DNA of 64,000 nucleotides from Paenibacillus sp. LS1 (lineage in GTDB: Bacteria; Bacillota; Bacilli; Paenibacillales; Paenibacillaceae): positions 186,001-250,000 of the forward strand of contig NZ_JAPDOE010000005.1 in the NCBI RefSeq assembly GCF_026013365.1, given 5' to 3'. The position numbers and the translations under genes are program-made. Shown piece after piece: positions 8,198-16,280 of this stretch. Every line of letters starts with the position of its first letter. The stretch's first letter is position 1. Below the pieces are notes generated by a model that saw nothing but the letters and a program-made list of their open reading frames with translations, was not told the DNA's origin and ran no database searches.

Positions 8198-9550
8198 ATG
8201 ATTGAAACAGATTATTTAAATGGAATGAATCTCGGGCTAGGATACAACACAATGACTAACTCTGTTCACCCGGCAGTTGCTTTAGACAATATAAATGACA
8301 TAAGAGCTGTGGTTAATGCAACGGGCCAGAAAGTGTATTTTCAGCTCGAACTTTTGAGTAACAGTTTAAGTTTGTCGGAACAGCTAAAAATGTCCGCCAG
8401 CGCCTCACTAAGTTATGGCACTACAAGTGGCTCCGCTAAGGCTCAATTTATAAGCTCGTTTAAGCAAAATAGCTTCACGGTGTATGTATTAGTGCGAGTT
8501 CATGTTGAAAATCAACAAACGCTACTGGATCTTACGAGTGCAAAAATGAATGATAAAGTAGCCTTAATGTACGCGACAGATATTATAGGGTTCACAAACT
8601 TATATGGTGATTCTTTTGTGTATGGTATCCTGAGCGGAGGTGATTACTTTGGTGTTCTTGAGATTGAAAGTAAGTCAGCTGAGGAGTATAGGTCTATCAA
8701 GGCCAGTTTATCTGGAAAAGCAATGTTTGGCGTCATCAGTGGAGAAGCAGCCGGTTCCTTTGAACGTGAAATCAGAAAGATCACCACTTCATATAAGATG
8801 AAAGCAACGATTTATCGTGATGGGGCTGAAGGTGTATTGCAAGGTATTTCTTCTGACCAGCTAATTCAAGAAGCAATAGCCTTCCCTAACCAGGTACTAG
8901 GGGGTAAAGGGGTTCCCTTCTCCGTGTTGTTATTGCCGTATACTCAAATTCCTCACCCGCCAAGCCAAACCATAGGACAAACAGGTGATCCTTATTGTCT
9001 TGAGAATTTTGGAAAGTATTATGAACGGTTAATAAGGCAAAGAAATGACCTTCAGTATGCCATTGAAAATCAACAACTCTTCCCCGGTCTGCCAGTAACA
9101 GAAGTGAACGAGCGCCTCGATAAAATCCAAAATGAAATAGAAAAAGTGAAGACTGCTGCAAGAGCATATTCCAGTAATCCATATGTATGTCCTGTTGTAA
9201 CGGTTTTAGATGAGTTATTTGTAAATCTAATTCCGCAACAAGTTATCCCTTCAAGATTGGGACATAAATGGTATTGGACAATGGGCGCTTGGTTTGCTTT
9301 ATTTGTTCGCGATGGAGATACAAATATATTTAAGGGTGACTTTAAATTAGGCACAGATGTGATTAAAGCTTCTCTAGAAATCCACGAAAGTGGAAATGAC
9401 CTTTTTATTATTAGAAGGGATGAAACTAATTTCCCTTGGGATCGTCATGACGATACTGTCTATAAAGGGTTTTACACCTCAGAAAATACAGCAGAGGGCG
9501 TTGATTTAAAGGATGGTAGCATTACATGGAACGCAAAAATAGAGAATTAA
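8198..9550 (+). CDS. Putative MACPF-like pore-forming protein
   Basis: A 450-aa protein with a very strong ribosome site (AAAGGAGGTATCAACC before ATG 8198). At about residues 133-155 it has LYGDSFVYGILSGGDYFGVLEIE. This matches the signature region of membrane attack complex/perforin proteins, in which YG-x-x-F is followed by GG and an amphipathic strand. Ser/Ala/Gly-rich stretches before and after (SASASLSYGTTSGSAKA; ASLSGKAMFGVISGEAAG) fit the membrane-inserting helices of that fold. No signal peptide is visible, so release would need lysis or another route. A charged coiled-coil follows at about 275-325. It is a lone plus-strand gene flanked by minus-strand genes. The fold assignment is tentative. 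Confidence 0.5.
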   Translation: MIETDYLNGMNLGLGYNTMTNSVHPAVALDNINDIRAVVNATGQKVYFQLELLSNSLSLSEQLKMSASASLSYGTTSGSAKAQFISSFKQNSFTVYVLVRVHVENQQTLLDLTSAKMNDKVALMYATDIIGFTNLYGDSFVYGILSGGDYFGVLEIESKSAEEYRSIKASLSGKAMFGVISGEAAGSFEREIRKITTSYKMKATIYRDGAEGVLQGISSDQLIQEAIAFPNQVLGGKGVPFSVLLLPYTQIPHPPSQTIGQTGDPYCLENFGKYYERLIRQRNDLQYAIENQQLFPGLPVTEVNERLDKIQNEIEKVKTAARAYSSNPYVCPVVTVLDELFVNLIPQQVIPSRLGHKWYWTMGAWFALFVRDGDTNIFKGDFKLGTDVIKASLEIHESGNDLFIIRRDETNFPWDRHDDTVYKGFYTSENTAEGVDLKDGSITWNAKIEN

Positions 9551-9831
9551 TATCAAGGAGTACTCTATTCGAAACATAAATTTTGCTCCAAAATATTAAG
9601 CGAAAGTTAAAATGTTGAAAAGCCAATAAAATTATGAACTTGGTTGTAAAATGTTTTCTTGAATGACATTAAACTAAAAAAAGCATTCAAAGTGAAGGAG
9701 TACCGTCTCCTGCGTCCTATTGGGAACCAATCACAAACTATGACTCCCAGTTGTGTTGAGAAAGCGTGAAAACACCATAATATGACTAATATACGCCACG
9801 CTTATGGGTAAACAACTGGTCCCTTTATGAG

Positions 9832-9860
9832 TTAAATTAACTTAACTTAATTTAACTTAG
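9832..9860 (+). repeat. 29-bp TTAAN pentad site (site A)
   Basis: Five TTAAN units followed by TTAG, in the order TTAAA, TTAAC, TTAAC, TTAAT, TTAAC. The outer parts form an inverted repeat (GTTAAATTAA / TTAATTTAAC). Nearly the same site recurs at 26348 and 57450. Confidence 0.85.
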
Positions 9861-9870
9861 TTTTGAACAT

Positions 9871-9908
9871 AAAAAGAACAACAATCATTGTTGACTGTTG
9901 TTCTTTTT
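9871..9908. terminator. Bidirectional terminator
   Basis: AAAAAGAACAACA pairs with TGTTGTTCTTTTT around a 12-base loop. It lies between the convergent MACPF-like and transglutaminase-like genes and works on either strand. Confidence 0.85.
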
Positions 9909-9917
9909 ATAGCAAAT

Positions 9918-10490
9918 TCAGTTCGTTTTTTCAGTAGGTAAATGAAGCAGTTTTTTTTCAAAAGAAGTGACATCAATTTGGTTGATGGTGGCTAGAATAA
10001 GTGCATAAGAGTTCTCCTTCTCCCAATCCTCTATCGCTGCCCCATGGTAATGTATGTGTTGGAACAACTCCGGATCAAAGTGTCCATGCGGCACCTCCAC
10101 CTGATCTCCCATCCACATCCTGATCCGGAAATCAATCATCGTGTTATCACTAAGGATAATCCATAAATGAGGTTGGACAATACGCGATGAGCCATCCATT
10201 TGAACTTTTCCCGCGAGTACATCATGTGCTATTCCCGCCCTACTCAGTATCAAGCTGATTACTCTTGTCAATCCATCACACTCTAATGAACAGTTATCAA
10301 GTTCGCTAAGTATGGTCCCAATTTCCGAGTCGGTACTCATCAGCATACGCGCTTTCCTGTACCAAAGATAATCTTCATCAGTTGAGTCCAATCTTGCCCC
10401 TCTCGACTCGATTTCCTTTTGTGTGTCTTGATCCTTACAACCAACCGGTATTAATCCAGTTGATATTTTCTTGAAGTATTCCAGATTCAT
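9918..10490 (-). CDS. Transglutaminase-like cysteine protein
   Basis: A 190-aa protein with AAGGAAG before ATG 10490. It shows the order expected for the transglutaminase/papain-like fold: a Cys at the start of a helix (SLECDGLTRVISLILSRAGI), a His at a strand start (PHLWIILSD) and an Asp just after (MIDFRIRMW). The Cys-His-Asp spacing is typical of this superfamily, whose members are peptidases or acyl transferases. There is no signal peptide. It is a soluble single-domain protein; substrate unknown. It follows a 74-aa gene by 22 bases. Confidence 0.55.
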   Translation of the reverse strand: MNLEYFKKISTGLIPVGCKDQDTQKEIESRGARLDSTDEDYLWYRKARMLMSTDSEIGTILSELDNCSLECDGLTRVISLILSRAGIAHDVLAGKVQMDGSSRIVQPHLWIILSDNTMIDFRIRMWMGDQVEVPHGHFDPELFQHIHYHGAAIEDWEKENSYALILATINQIDVTSFEKKLLHLPTEKTN

Positions 10491-10512
10491 TATTTGTCTT
10501 CCTTTGTTTTTC

Positions 10513-10737
10513 TTATTTCAGATAGCTGCTTTGATGAAGATATCCGATTTTAAATGTACAATTTGATTTAAGATATCTTCCTTCATTATTCAGTACCACA
10601 CCGTTTTCCGAGTGTGCTTGTAACGTTCCAGCCTCTAAATATTTACCATCATTCATGAATACTTCAATAGGTACCTGAAAAAAAACAGCATTATCAAAAT
10701 CTACACTATGTACTAATACTTGATCGCGCTTAAACAA
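10513..10737 (-). CDS. Small hypothetical protein, TTG start
   Basis: The start is TTG 10737, 7 nt after AAAAAGGAGG; an ATG further upstream would place the ribosome site inside the coding region. The 74-aa product contains VLNNEGRYLKSNCTFKIGYLH. No family is recognised. A promoter with an extended -10 (TGCTATAAT at 10887-10895, minus strand) and a terminator-like leader hairpin precede it. Confidence 0.7.
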   Translation of the reverse strand: MFKRDQVLVHSVDFDNAVFFQVPIEVFMNDGKYLEAGTLQAHSENGVVLNNEGRYLKSNCTFKIGYLHQSSYLK

Positions 10738-10767
10738 AAGTACTTCCTCCTTTTTTTTTCTTAAAAT

Positions 10768-10836
10768 AAACAACCCTCGAATAGATTAAATCAGAGAATT
10801 TCTAATTTAACAGAGCCTAATTCGAGAGTTGTAATT
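10768..10836 (-). promoter_or_regulatory. Terminator-like leader hairpin
   Basis: On the minus strand ACAACTCTCGAAT pairs with ATTCGAGGGTTGT, followed by TTATTTT. It lies between an extended -10 promoter and the ribosome site of the 74-aa gene, so it can act as an attenuator. Confidence 0.7.
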
Positions 10837-10886
10837 TCTTATGCCGCATGGCTAAAGACTATGTAAGCAAAGGTTGTTATGCCTAT

Positions 10887-10895
10887 ATTATAGCA
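10887..10895 (-). promoter_or_regulatory. Extended -10 promoter element
   Basis: TGCTATAAT on the minus strand is a perfect extended -10. The -35 is poor. Transcription would start near 10,880 and run through the leader hairpin into the 74-aa gene. Confidence 0.55.
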
Positions 10896-10956
10896 TATTG
10901 AATCGAGATAATCCTCCACTAGTGTGGATTGAAGCTATCAAATTGGATTATTGACT

Positions 10957-11145
10957 TTAATGTACTGGACTAGAATCGAAAAATAACGGTTCACATTGCG
11001 CGCCGTGTTTACGTATCATATCTCTCATCGTTTTAACTGCAGCATGTACTACGTCCTCTTCAGTTATTGTTCTTTGATGGAGACGCAGATGCTCTACAAT
11101 TTCAAGTATCATTGGTTTCATTAATGGATCATTGTTTATATTCAT
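10957..11145 (-). CDS. Small hypothetical protein
   Basis: A 62-aa protein with GAGGAGG 7 nt before ATG 11145. Helical, with EIVEHLRLHQRTITEEDVVHAAVKTM, which looks like a small DNA-binding or adaptor fold but matches no family I can name. Confidence 0.6.
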   Translation of the reverse strand: MNINNDPLMKPMILEIVEHLRLHQRTITEEDVVHAAVKTMRDMIRKHGAQCEPLFFDSSPVH

Positions 11146-11255
11146 TTGAAGTCCTCCTCAGGTTGATAGAGATTCTGATAGCCAGTCTCTCTGGGGTCAA
11201 TAGCAGATACAACATTAGTTTTTCATGTCCAGCCATTAGAATAGGTTTAGCAAAT

Positions 11256-11537
11256 TTAGATCTTCAATCCGATCATAGTCCGGATCATATCAGTGACGGT
11301 GAACTCATCCATATTTTCTTGTCCATGGTTTGACCCAATCCCTGAAGCTATGTAGTCATTAAAACATTCTTTCAAATTCTTTTCGGTTGGTTCTACGGCC
11401 GTATATCCTGAAGCATCCAACGCCCTACGAATGCGTGACTCCTGAATACCATCAGTAAATTTCTTCCACGATGCCATGGCCTTGTCAGCTGCTTCAGCTG
11501 CACTACCTTCAACAACTTCGTTTCCCAGATTCCTCAC
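11256..11537 (-). CDS. Small hypothetical protein, probable GTG start
   Basis: A 93-aa frame, likely starting at GTG 11537, 26 bases after the stop of the membrane-anchored gene upstream. The ribosome site is weak (TCAGGG), so translation may be coupled. It has an Ala-rich helix near the start and ends VTDMIRTMIGLKI. The function is unknown. Confidence 0.5.
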   Translation of the reverse strand: MRNLGNEVVEGSAAEAADKAMASWKKFTDGIQESRIRRALDASGYTAVEPTEKNLKECFNDYIASGIGSNHGQENMDEFTVTDMIRTMIGLKI

Positions 11538-11562
11538 CCCTGACTCTTCAATTGTTTAGTTT

Positions 11563-11901
11563 TTATTCCAGCGTATTACCACGTATATTCGGATCATCGT
11601 AAAGATAATATGGACCTTCCCAATAATACTCACATTGCTGGCATTCTCGCTCTACGTACCAGCAGCCTAATGACACGTCAAAGTTCCATTCTTCATTTTT
11701 ATCAGAGCAAGTGCAGTTGGTGACCAGTTCGGGAGGAACACTTCTAATAAAACCCGATTTTGTCTTTAATAATTCAAGTGAAGCCTCTATGTGCGTTGCC
11801 ATAAGGTCTTCAATCATCTTCATATGCCGACGTTGCCGTAATTTCATAAAAACCAAGTATCCTATAAGCACCATACCTACACCTGCACCTATCCACAACA
11901 T
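11563..11901 (-). CDS. Membrane-anchored small protein with cysteine pairs
   Basis: A 112-aa protein with AGGGGGAG before ATG 11901. Residues 2-18 form one membrane segment, followed by a basic stretch (KLRQRRHMK). The C-terminal part has C-x-C and C-x7-C-x2-C type cysteines (NCTCSDK; GCWYVERECQQC) that could bind zinc. The topology suggests a cytosolic metal-binding domain tethered to the membrane. Confidence 0.6.
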   Translation of the reverse strand: MLWIGAGVGMVLIGYLVFMKLRQRRHMKMIEDLMATHIEASLELLKTKSGFIRSVPPELVTNCTCSDKNEEWNFDVSLGCWYVERECQQCEYYWEGPYYLYDDPNIRGNTLE

Positions 11902-11918
11902 ATAACTCCCCCTACGAA

Positions 11919-12245
11919 CTACCAGTCTTGTGCTTCAAATGATTGTGATCCATACGCCGAATAATGAAAATTTGTTTGTATACTCCGTTTTAATACCCTG
12001 GTTGGTTCCTGGTTATTTTGATCAGTAATGCTAGGATCTTTACCGCAGAAGGGACAATACGGGATATCAATCGAATCTAACTGCTTCTGCTGGTACTCAT
12101 TGGTTGGATATCTAAAGTAAAGGTCCCAGGAATCATTAACTGTATCTTTGATCACGAAGACTCTGTCTTCCTCCGAAAATTGAGTATATTTTTGGTTAAA
12201 ATCCATCAATTCGTTGCATGCATGATTAATTGCATTAGGTTTCAA
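11919..12245 (-). CDS. Hypothetical protein with one CxxC knuckle, TTG start
   Basis: The best start is TTG 12245, 5 nt after AGGAAGGTGG; the ATG at 12266 has no ribosome site. The 108-aa product carries PYCPFCGKDPS, a single zinc-knuckle half, near its middle. It is followed closely by the membrane-anchored cysteine protein, with which it may be cotranscribed. The function is unknown. Confidence 0.55.
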   Translation of the reverse strand: MKPNAINHACNELMDFNQKYTQFSEEDRVFVIKDTVNDSWDLYFRYPTNEYQQKQLDSIDIPYCPFCGKDPSITDQNNQEPTRVLKRSIQTNFHYSAYGSQSFEAQDW

Positions 12246-12653
12246 TATGTCCACCTTCCTGTACATTCATAGAACACCAGCCATTCACTAACTCTTAACT
12301 GTCATCATAAAACGGCTGCAAAATCCAAATTTGTCTGTGACTATGGCTAGAAATGATTATGTGAGAAATTAGAAATCGAAGTCACTGTTTTTTTATAGTC
12401 AGTCCTATCGTCTCTCAGGTCATGATCTGGCTCAAATTCCTAGTGATTAAAGTATAGTCACTTATCTCCCATTCGCTCCCTCCTGTGAGTACGTTGTTTA
12501 ATGTGTGAATGAATAAAGATTATACCTGCTGCTATTTCACCCATTATAATGCGCATACCAAAAATCGAGTAATAAAAGATGTAACAAATTTATTGACGAA
12601 ACGTTTCAAGAGGTTTCGCCACGTATTCTAACAATGAAACAGTTTTTTTACGC
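12246..12653. other. Non-coding region
   Basis: About 400 bases with no convincing gene. It should hold the promoter of the 108-aa gene. I also see a GAAACGTTTC palindrome near 12,598 and the near-repeat AGTGACTATA, but nothing decisive. Confidence 0.4.
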
Positions 12654-12688
12654 AAAAAAACGAGCCATCATTTCGATGACCCGCTCTT
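12654..12688 (-). terminator. Rho-independent terminator
   Basis: On the minus strand GAGCGGGTCATCG pairs with the facing CGATGATGGCTC-type arm around AAA and is followed by seven T. It ends the transcript of the frameshifted metallopeptidase-like gene. Confidence 0.85.
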
Positions 12689-12773
12689 GTATTCATTTTG
12701 TTAGGCTTTTGTCTTATCTTAAATACATTCTCACAGAGGATTCTTTTTTATCTATTCATCATCAGTTACAGTA

Positions 12774-14296
12774 TCAATCCATGTAATCTTTATAACGTTT
12801 AAAAATTTCCTCTTTTAGATCATTATTTCTGACGAAGTTAGCATGTTCTTTAGCCATTTTCTCAAAGTCCGCTTCTCCATCGATCTGGAGTTCACTATCA
12901 ATGACTGTGAAATAATCATCTAAATAATGATTATCACCATTTTCAAAGAATATATCCTGAATGGAGTCATCCGAGATATTAAGGAGTGATGCCCTTAGCT
13001 CCCCCTGTTCAATAGTATTTTGTATGTAATTGTAATGGTGATAAAAAACAATTGTAATATGAAAATCTCTTCATTTTTTTTCGGTTTTATTACCAATAGT
13101 CCTACATTTTCAACATGGGGTACTGCAATCATAATACATACCGAGTCATCAGATAAATACTGATTCAGTATAGGTCGAGCTTTTACGTAGGGCGCATCGA
13201 TGTATACATATAGTGGTCGATTTAACTCTTCAATTACTTTAAAATAATTGGGATTATTAGTGATTTCTTTAAAGCTACTCTCATGAACAGTCAGTGGCAA
13301 ATTCACACGTTTGAAAAGTTCAATGAGTGTATCTTTTTTTACAAATCCACCATAGGTGGTCTTTGTAACGTTATCCATAAACATAAAAGGATAAGTCGAG
13401 GGGGATATCAACATTGGTAAGACAACCGCTCCACTACCACAAATTAAAACCTCAACAAGTTTCTGTGGCGATATTTCCGCTGATATTTTATATGATGTAA
13501 ATGAGTTTGGGTGAATCCAAAGGTATGTTTCGCTAAGATTTATCTCCTGCATACCTTCTAGAATTTCAAGCAGATCTTCCTTTTGAGGATGATTTTCAAT
13601 TGTGGTGTGTAGTAATTCAAGTACATCTTCATGTTTTGAAAGTTTGTGCTCCAGTCCTGCCTTGTTGAAAAGTGCCTCCACTGTGAATTCTTCATTATTC
13701 TGGAGAATACTTTGAGCTGCTGAAGAGAGTAATTTAAATCGAACATCTGGAATCAAAGCTTTAGACCCTATGCCATACTCATTTTTGAAATGGTTTTCTA
13801 AAAGTCTTGGTTTCGAGGCGTTAGAAACTTTCCCGATGTTACCTGATAGAGCAAGCTGGGTTAACATGTTAGCAATTTCGAGTTTTTCTGAAAAAGAGAG
13901 ATCGTCATGTTGATGTATTAAGAAGAATAGAGGTTGAAGATAGTCAAAATATTCTCTGTTGTTTAGTTGCATGTCCCGTAAATGATGGAAGCAAGCTTCC
14001 TTTCCATTTTTCTCATAATACCAAATCATTTCATAAAAAACAGCGATACATTCTTGAGTGATTTTCATCTTGGAGAGTAAATAATGTGCTGTATCTGTTA
14101 ACCGCTTGTCTTTTTTACCAAGTTTGTATAGCATGGTGACCAGCAATCCATACGGTGAACGATGAGTAACTTGGAAATGTACTGTCTCATGAAGTATGGT
14201 AGAGAGTTGACCAAGTGGGTGCTTAACGGTGGAATCTACCTGGGCGTAATTGTTCCACTCAAGATCATATATTCCTTGTTGAAATTTGTTCTTCAT
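12774..14296 (-). pseudogene. HExxH metallopeptidase-like gene split by a frameshift
   Basis: The intact frame runs from ATG 14296 (AAAGGAGAAAG ribosome site) to 12995 and carries HETVH at residues 36-40, the zinc-binding HExxH pattern. From about 13,055 the frame turns into a low-complexity tail, while another frame continues with a natural protein (DFHITIVFYHHYNYIQ, then ending KRYKDYMD) to TGA 12774. Adding one base near 13,050-13,060 joins the two into about 507 aa. A slip on the A8 run does not explain it, because that frame meets a TGA at once. So it is a real frameshift or a sequence error. The terminator lies after 12774, which supports the longer gene. Confidence 0.65.
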
Positions 14297-14358
14297 AGTA
14301 TCTTTCTCCTTTGAAATTATTCCCTCCTAGCATATACCTTATTTTGGGTTAAATAAAT

Positions 14359-14383
14359 AAAAAGCCTCCCTAAAGGGAAGCTT
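14359..14383 (-). terminator. Rho-independent terminator
   Basis: AAGCTTCCCTTTAGGGAGGCTTTTT on the minus strand, directly after the methyltransferase-like gene. Confidence 0.85.
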
Positions 14384-14392
14384 GATGTTACC

Positions 14393-14953
14393 TCACCAGA
14401 TAAATGGAATGATTTTATGTTTTACTTTAAGTTGGTAGTCAGTATAAGCTTGGCCATATCGTTGAATCAAATACGATTCTTCTTTAAGAACTACCAAACG
14501 GTAGATCGGAATTATGATGCATCCCATACCGAGAGGGATCAACCATGGGGAGATAAGAGAAAGTAGTACTCCCTCAAAGAAGAACATGCTATAAATTGGG
14601 TGCCGAACACACCGGTACATTCCCTTGTGGACTAGTACAGAACTATCTTTCGGTTGATGAGAATCTGAGAAGTTTTTAGAAAGGTTGAAAATGCTTAAGT
14701 TGTGTAATAACAGAATTAGATCCAATATTATAATTAAGATAGTTACTGTTACTGGGTGAAACCAAAATATAGTAGAAAGTTCCACAAAATAAGCACCAAC
14801 ATAATATACGACGACAAACGCTCCAAAGTATAAAGTATATCTGTCTATTTCTAATTTCTGTTTCTTTGAGTTGAAGTACATTTGAATAGGAATAGAGAAT
14901 AACAAAACAAATAACGTAATGACGGCAGCGTAAAACAATAAAGTAAGATTCAT
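14393..14953 (-). CDS. ICMT/PEMT-like membrane methyltransferase
   Basis: A 186-aa protein with four or five membrane segments and AAAGGGG before ATG 14953. The C-terminal half has the family signature: GMYRCVRHPIYSMFF, then KEESYLIQRYGQAYTDYQ. In isoprenylcysteine carboxyl methyltransferases and phospholipid methyltransferases these RHPxY and E-x-x-L...YGxxYxxY motifs form the AdoMet pocket at the membrane face. Bacterial members act on unknown lipids or small molecules. It ends in its own terminator and is probably a single-gene unit. Confidence 0.8.
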   Translation of the reverse strand: MNLTLLFYAAVITLFVLLFSIPIQMYFNSKKQKLEIDRYTLYFGAFVVVYYVGAYFVELSTIFWFHPVTVTILIIILDLILLLHNLSIFNLSKNFSDSHQPKDSSVLVHKGMYRCVRHPIYSMFFFEGVLLSLISPWLIPLGMGCIIIPIYRLVVLKEESYLIQRYGQAYTDYQLKVKHKIIPFIW

Positions 14954-15140
14954 AATGCCAGGACCCCTTTTCTTTAATTAGTGATTAGTCAACCTCATTA
15001 TTAACGGTGTTGATAATGTTCTCTTACTAAGCTAGCAGTTAGAAAGCATTATGCGTCCTCTTATTATAGAGAAGTATAATTTTTGTAGATACCAGAAACT
15101 TGCTCTATCAAGTTTGAGCTCCTTTTTTTGATGTTTCATA

Positions 15141-15174
15141 AAACAAGCTATTGGAGCCATCCGATAGCTTGTTT
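15141..15174 (-). terminator. Rho-independent terminator
   Basis: AACAAGCTATCGG pairs with CCAATAGCTTGTT and is followed by TTAT on the minus strand, about 70 bases after the membrane peptidase gene. Confidence 0.75.
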
Positions 15175-15244
15175 CCGTTTTTATAGATGTCACTATTTGA
15201 ATACTGGTTTCTCTCACTAAAGGCAGACTTTTAAAATATTATTA

Positions 15245-15922
15245 TCATATAAACATCCAGGAATTCAAAAAATTTTCTAATGATCTTATCAAAGTTACAA
15301 AAACCAGATAAAAGATCGCACATGTACATCCTGTATAAAAGATTAGCAGCGTTTTTCCGTTTTTAAATAACAACATACGATCTGATTGCCCGTAAGCGGT
15401 CTTCGTTAGCGATTTCACTTTTTTGTTTTTGAGTTGAACAGCTTGATTACTCCCAGTCCACAATTTTAAACAAGGAATGAGTATGGACATAAAAATGAGA
15501 ATAATCATTACGATTGCAGTAATTAAATCCATCCACGGTGATGTGGTATGCGTATGAATAATGAACAGTCCAATTGTGATCAGTAAAGATGCCATGATAA
15601 ATTCCATACCAGCTCCTGCAATAGCATATACCTTTGCCTTCCAAGACTTAGGTTTAGCGTATACTTCATTCCATGGATAGCAGATTCCTTTTGTACCATG
15701 TACCTTCTTATTCTCTGACTTTGAAAAAAACTTTACTTGAACACCGGCGATTGTCTTTTCCGTCCGGAGATCACCATGTATGTCACCAATGATGATGCCA
15801 CAATCAGGATCTCTGTAGATGTATTTTAATACGATGTAATGCCCCAACTCGTGAACTATAAGAGTCCCCTTACATGCGTACATTAAGGCTGCAACAAAAT
15901 AAGCCCATAAGAAAATGGTCAT
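15245..15922 (-). CDS. M50-like membrane zinc metallopeptidase
   Basis: A 225-aa membrane protein with HELGH at residues 24-28 inside the first hydrophobic segment. This is the arrangement of site-2-protease-type (M50) intramembrane peptidases. A second conserved-looking patch (KVYAIAGAGMEFIMASLL, about 95-112) lies where M50 enzymes have an A-G-P/G helix, and two more spans follow. The classic second aspartate motif (NPDG) is not obvious, so the catalytic set may be different. The ribosome site is GGAGTG before ATG 15922. It may cleave a membrane-anchored regulator; no partner is evident nearby. Confidence 0.65.
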   Translation of the reverse strand: MTIFLWAYFVAALMYACKGTLIVHELGHYIVLKYIYRDPDCGIIIGDIHGDLRTEKTIAGVQVKFFSKSENKKVHGTKGICYPWNEVYAKPKSWKAKVYAIAGAGMEFIMASLLITIGLFIIHTHTTSPWMDLITAIVMIILIFMSILIPCLKLWTGSNQAVQLKNKKVKSLTKTAYGQSDRMLLFKNGKTLLIFYTGCTCAIFYLVFVTLIRSLENFLNSWMFI

Positions 15923-16280
15923 TTTTTCACTCCGTTCTATTTTATTTTTGATTGATCTTTTGATTCCGTTGGATTAATGATGATGAGCTACTTTTTGGGT
16001 GTGGTTCGAGCGGAATTGCATTAGAGGGTCTATCGTGGTATCAAATACTCTTTTTATAACCTGCTTGTATTATTGTCTTTACACATGTTCCGCTATAGAA
16101 TTTATTTAGTTGTGTTTGATCCATCATGGTACCCACTTGAACTAAAGAAGACATGAATTTTGCCCTTTATGGGTCTACTGCAAAGATTACAGATGGATTC
16201 AGACTGCTCCCTTGAGTAGGAGCCTTCATAAATGAACTAATGTCCGACTATAACAAAGCAGCATCATATTTGTTTTTTCA

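Noticed and set aside
13050..13060. Programmed -1 frameshift on the A8 run in the HETVH gene
   Set aside because: The -1 frame meets a TGA immediately after the A-run, so slippage there cannot yield the longer product.
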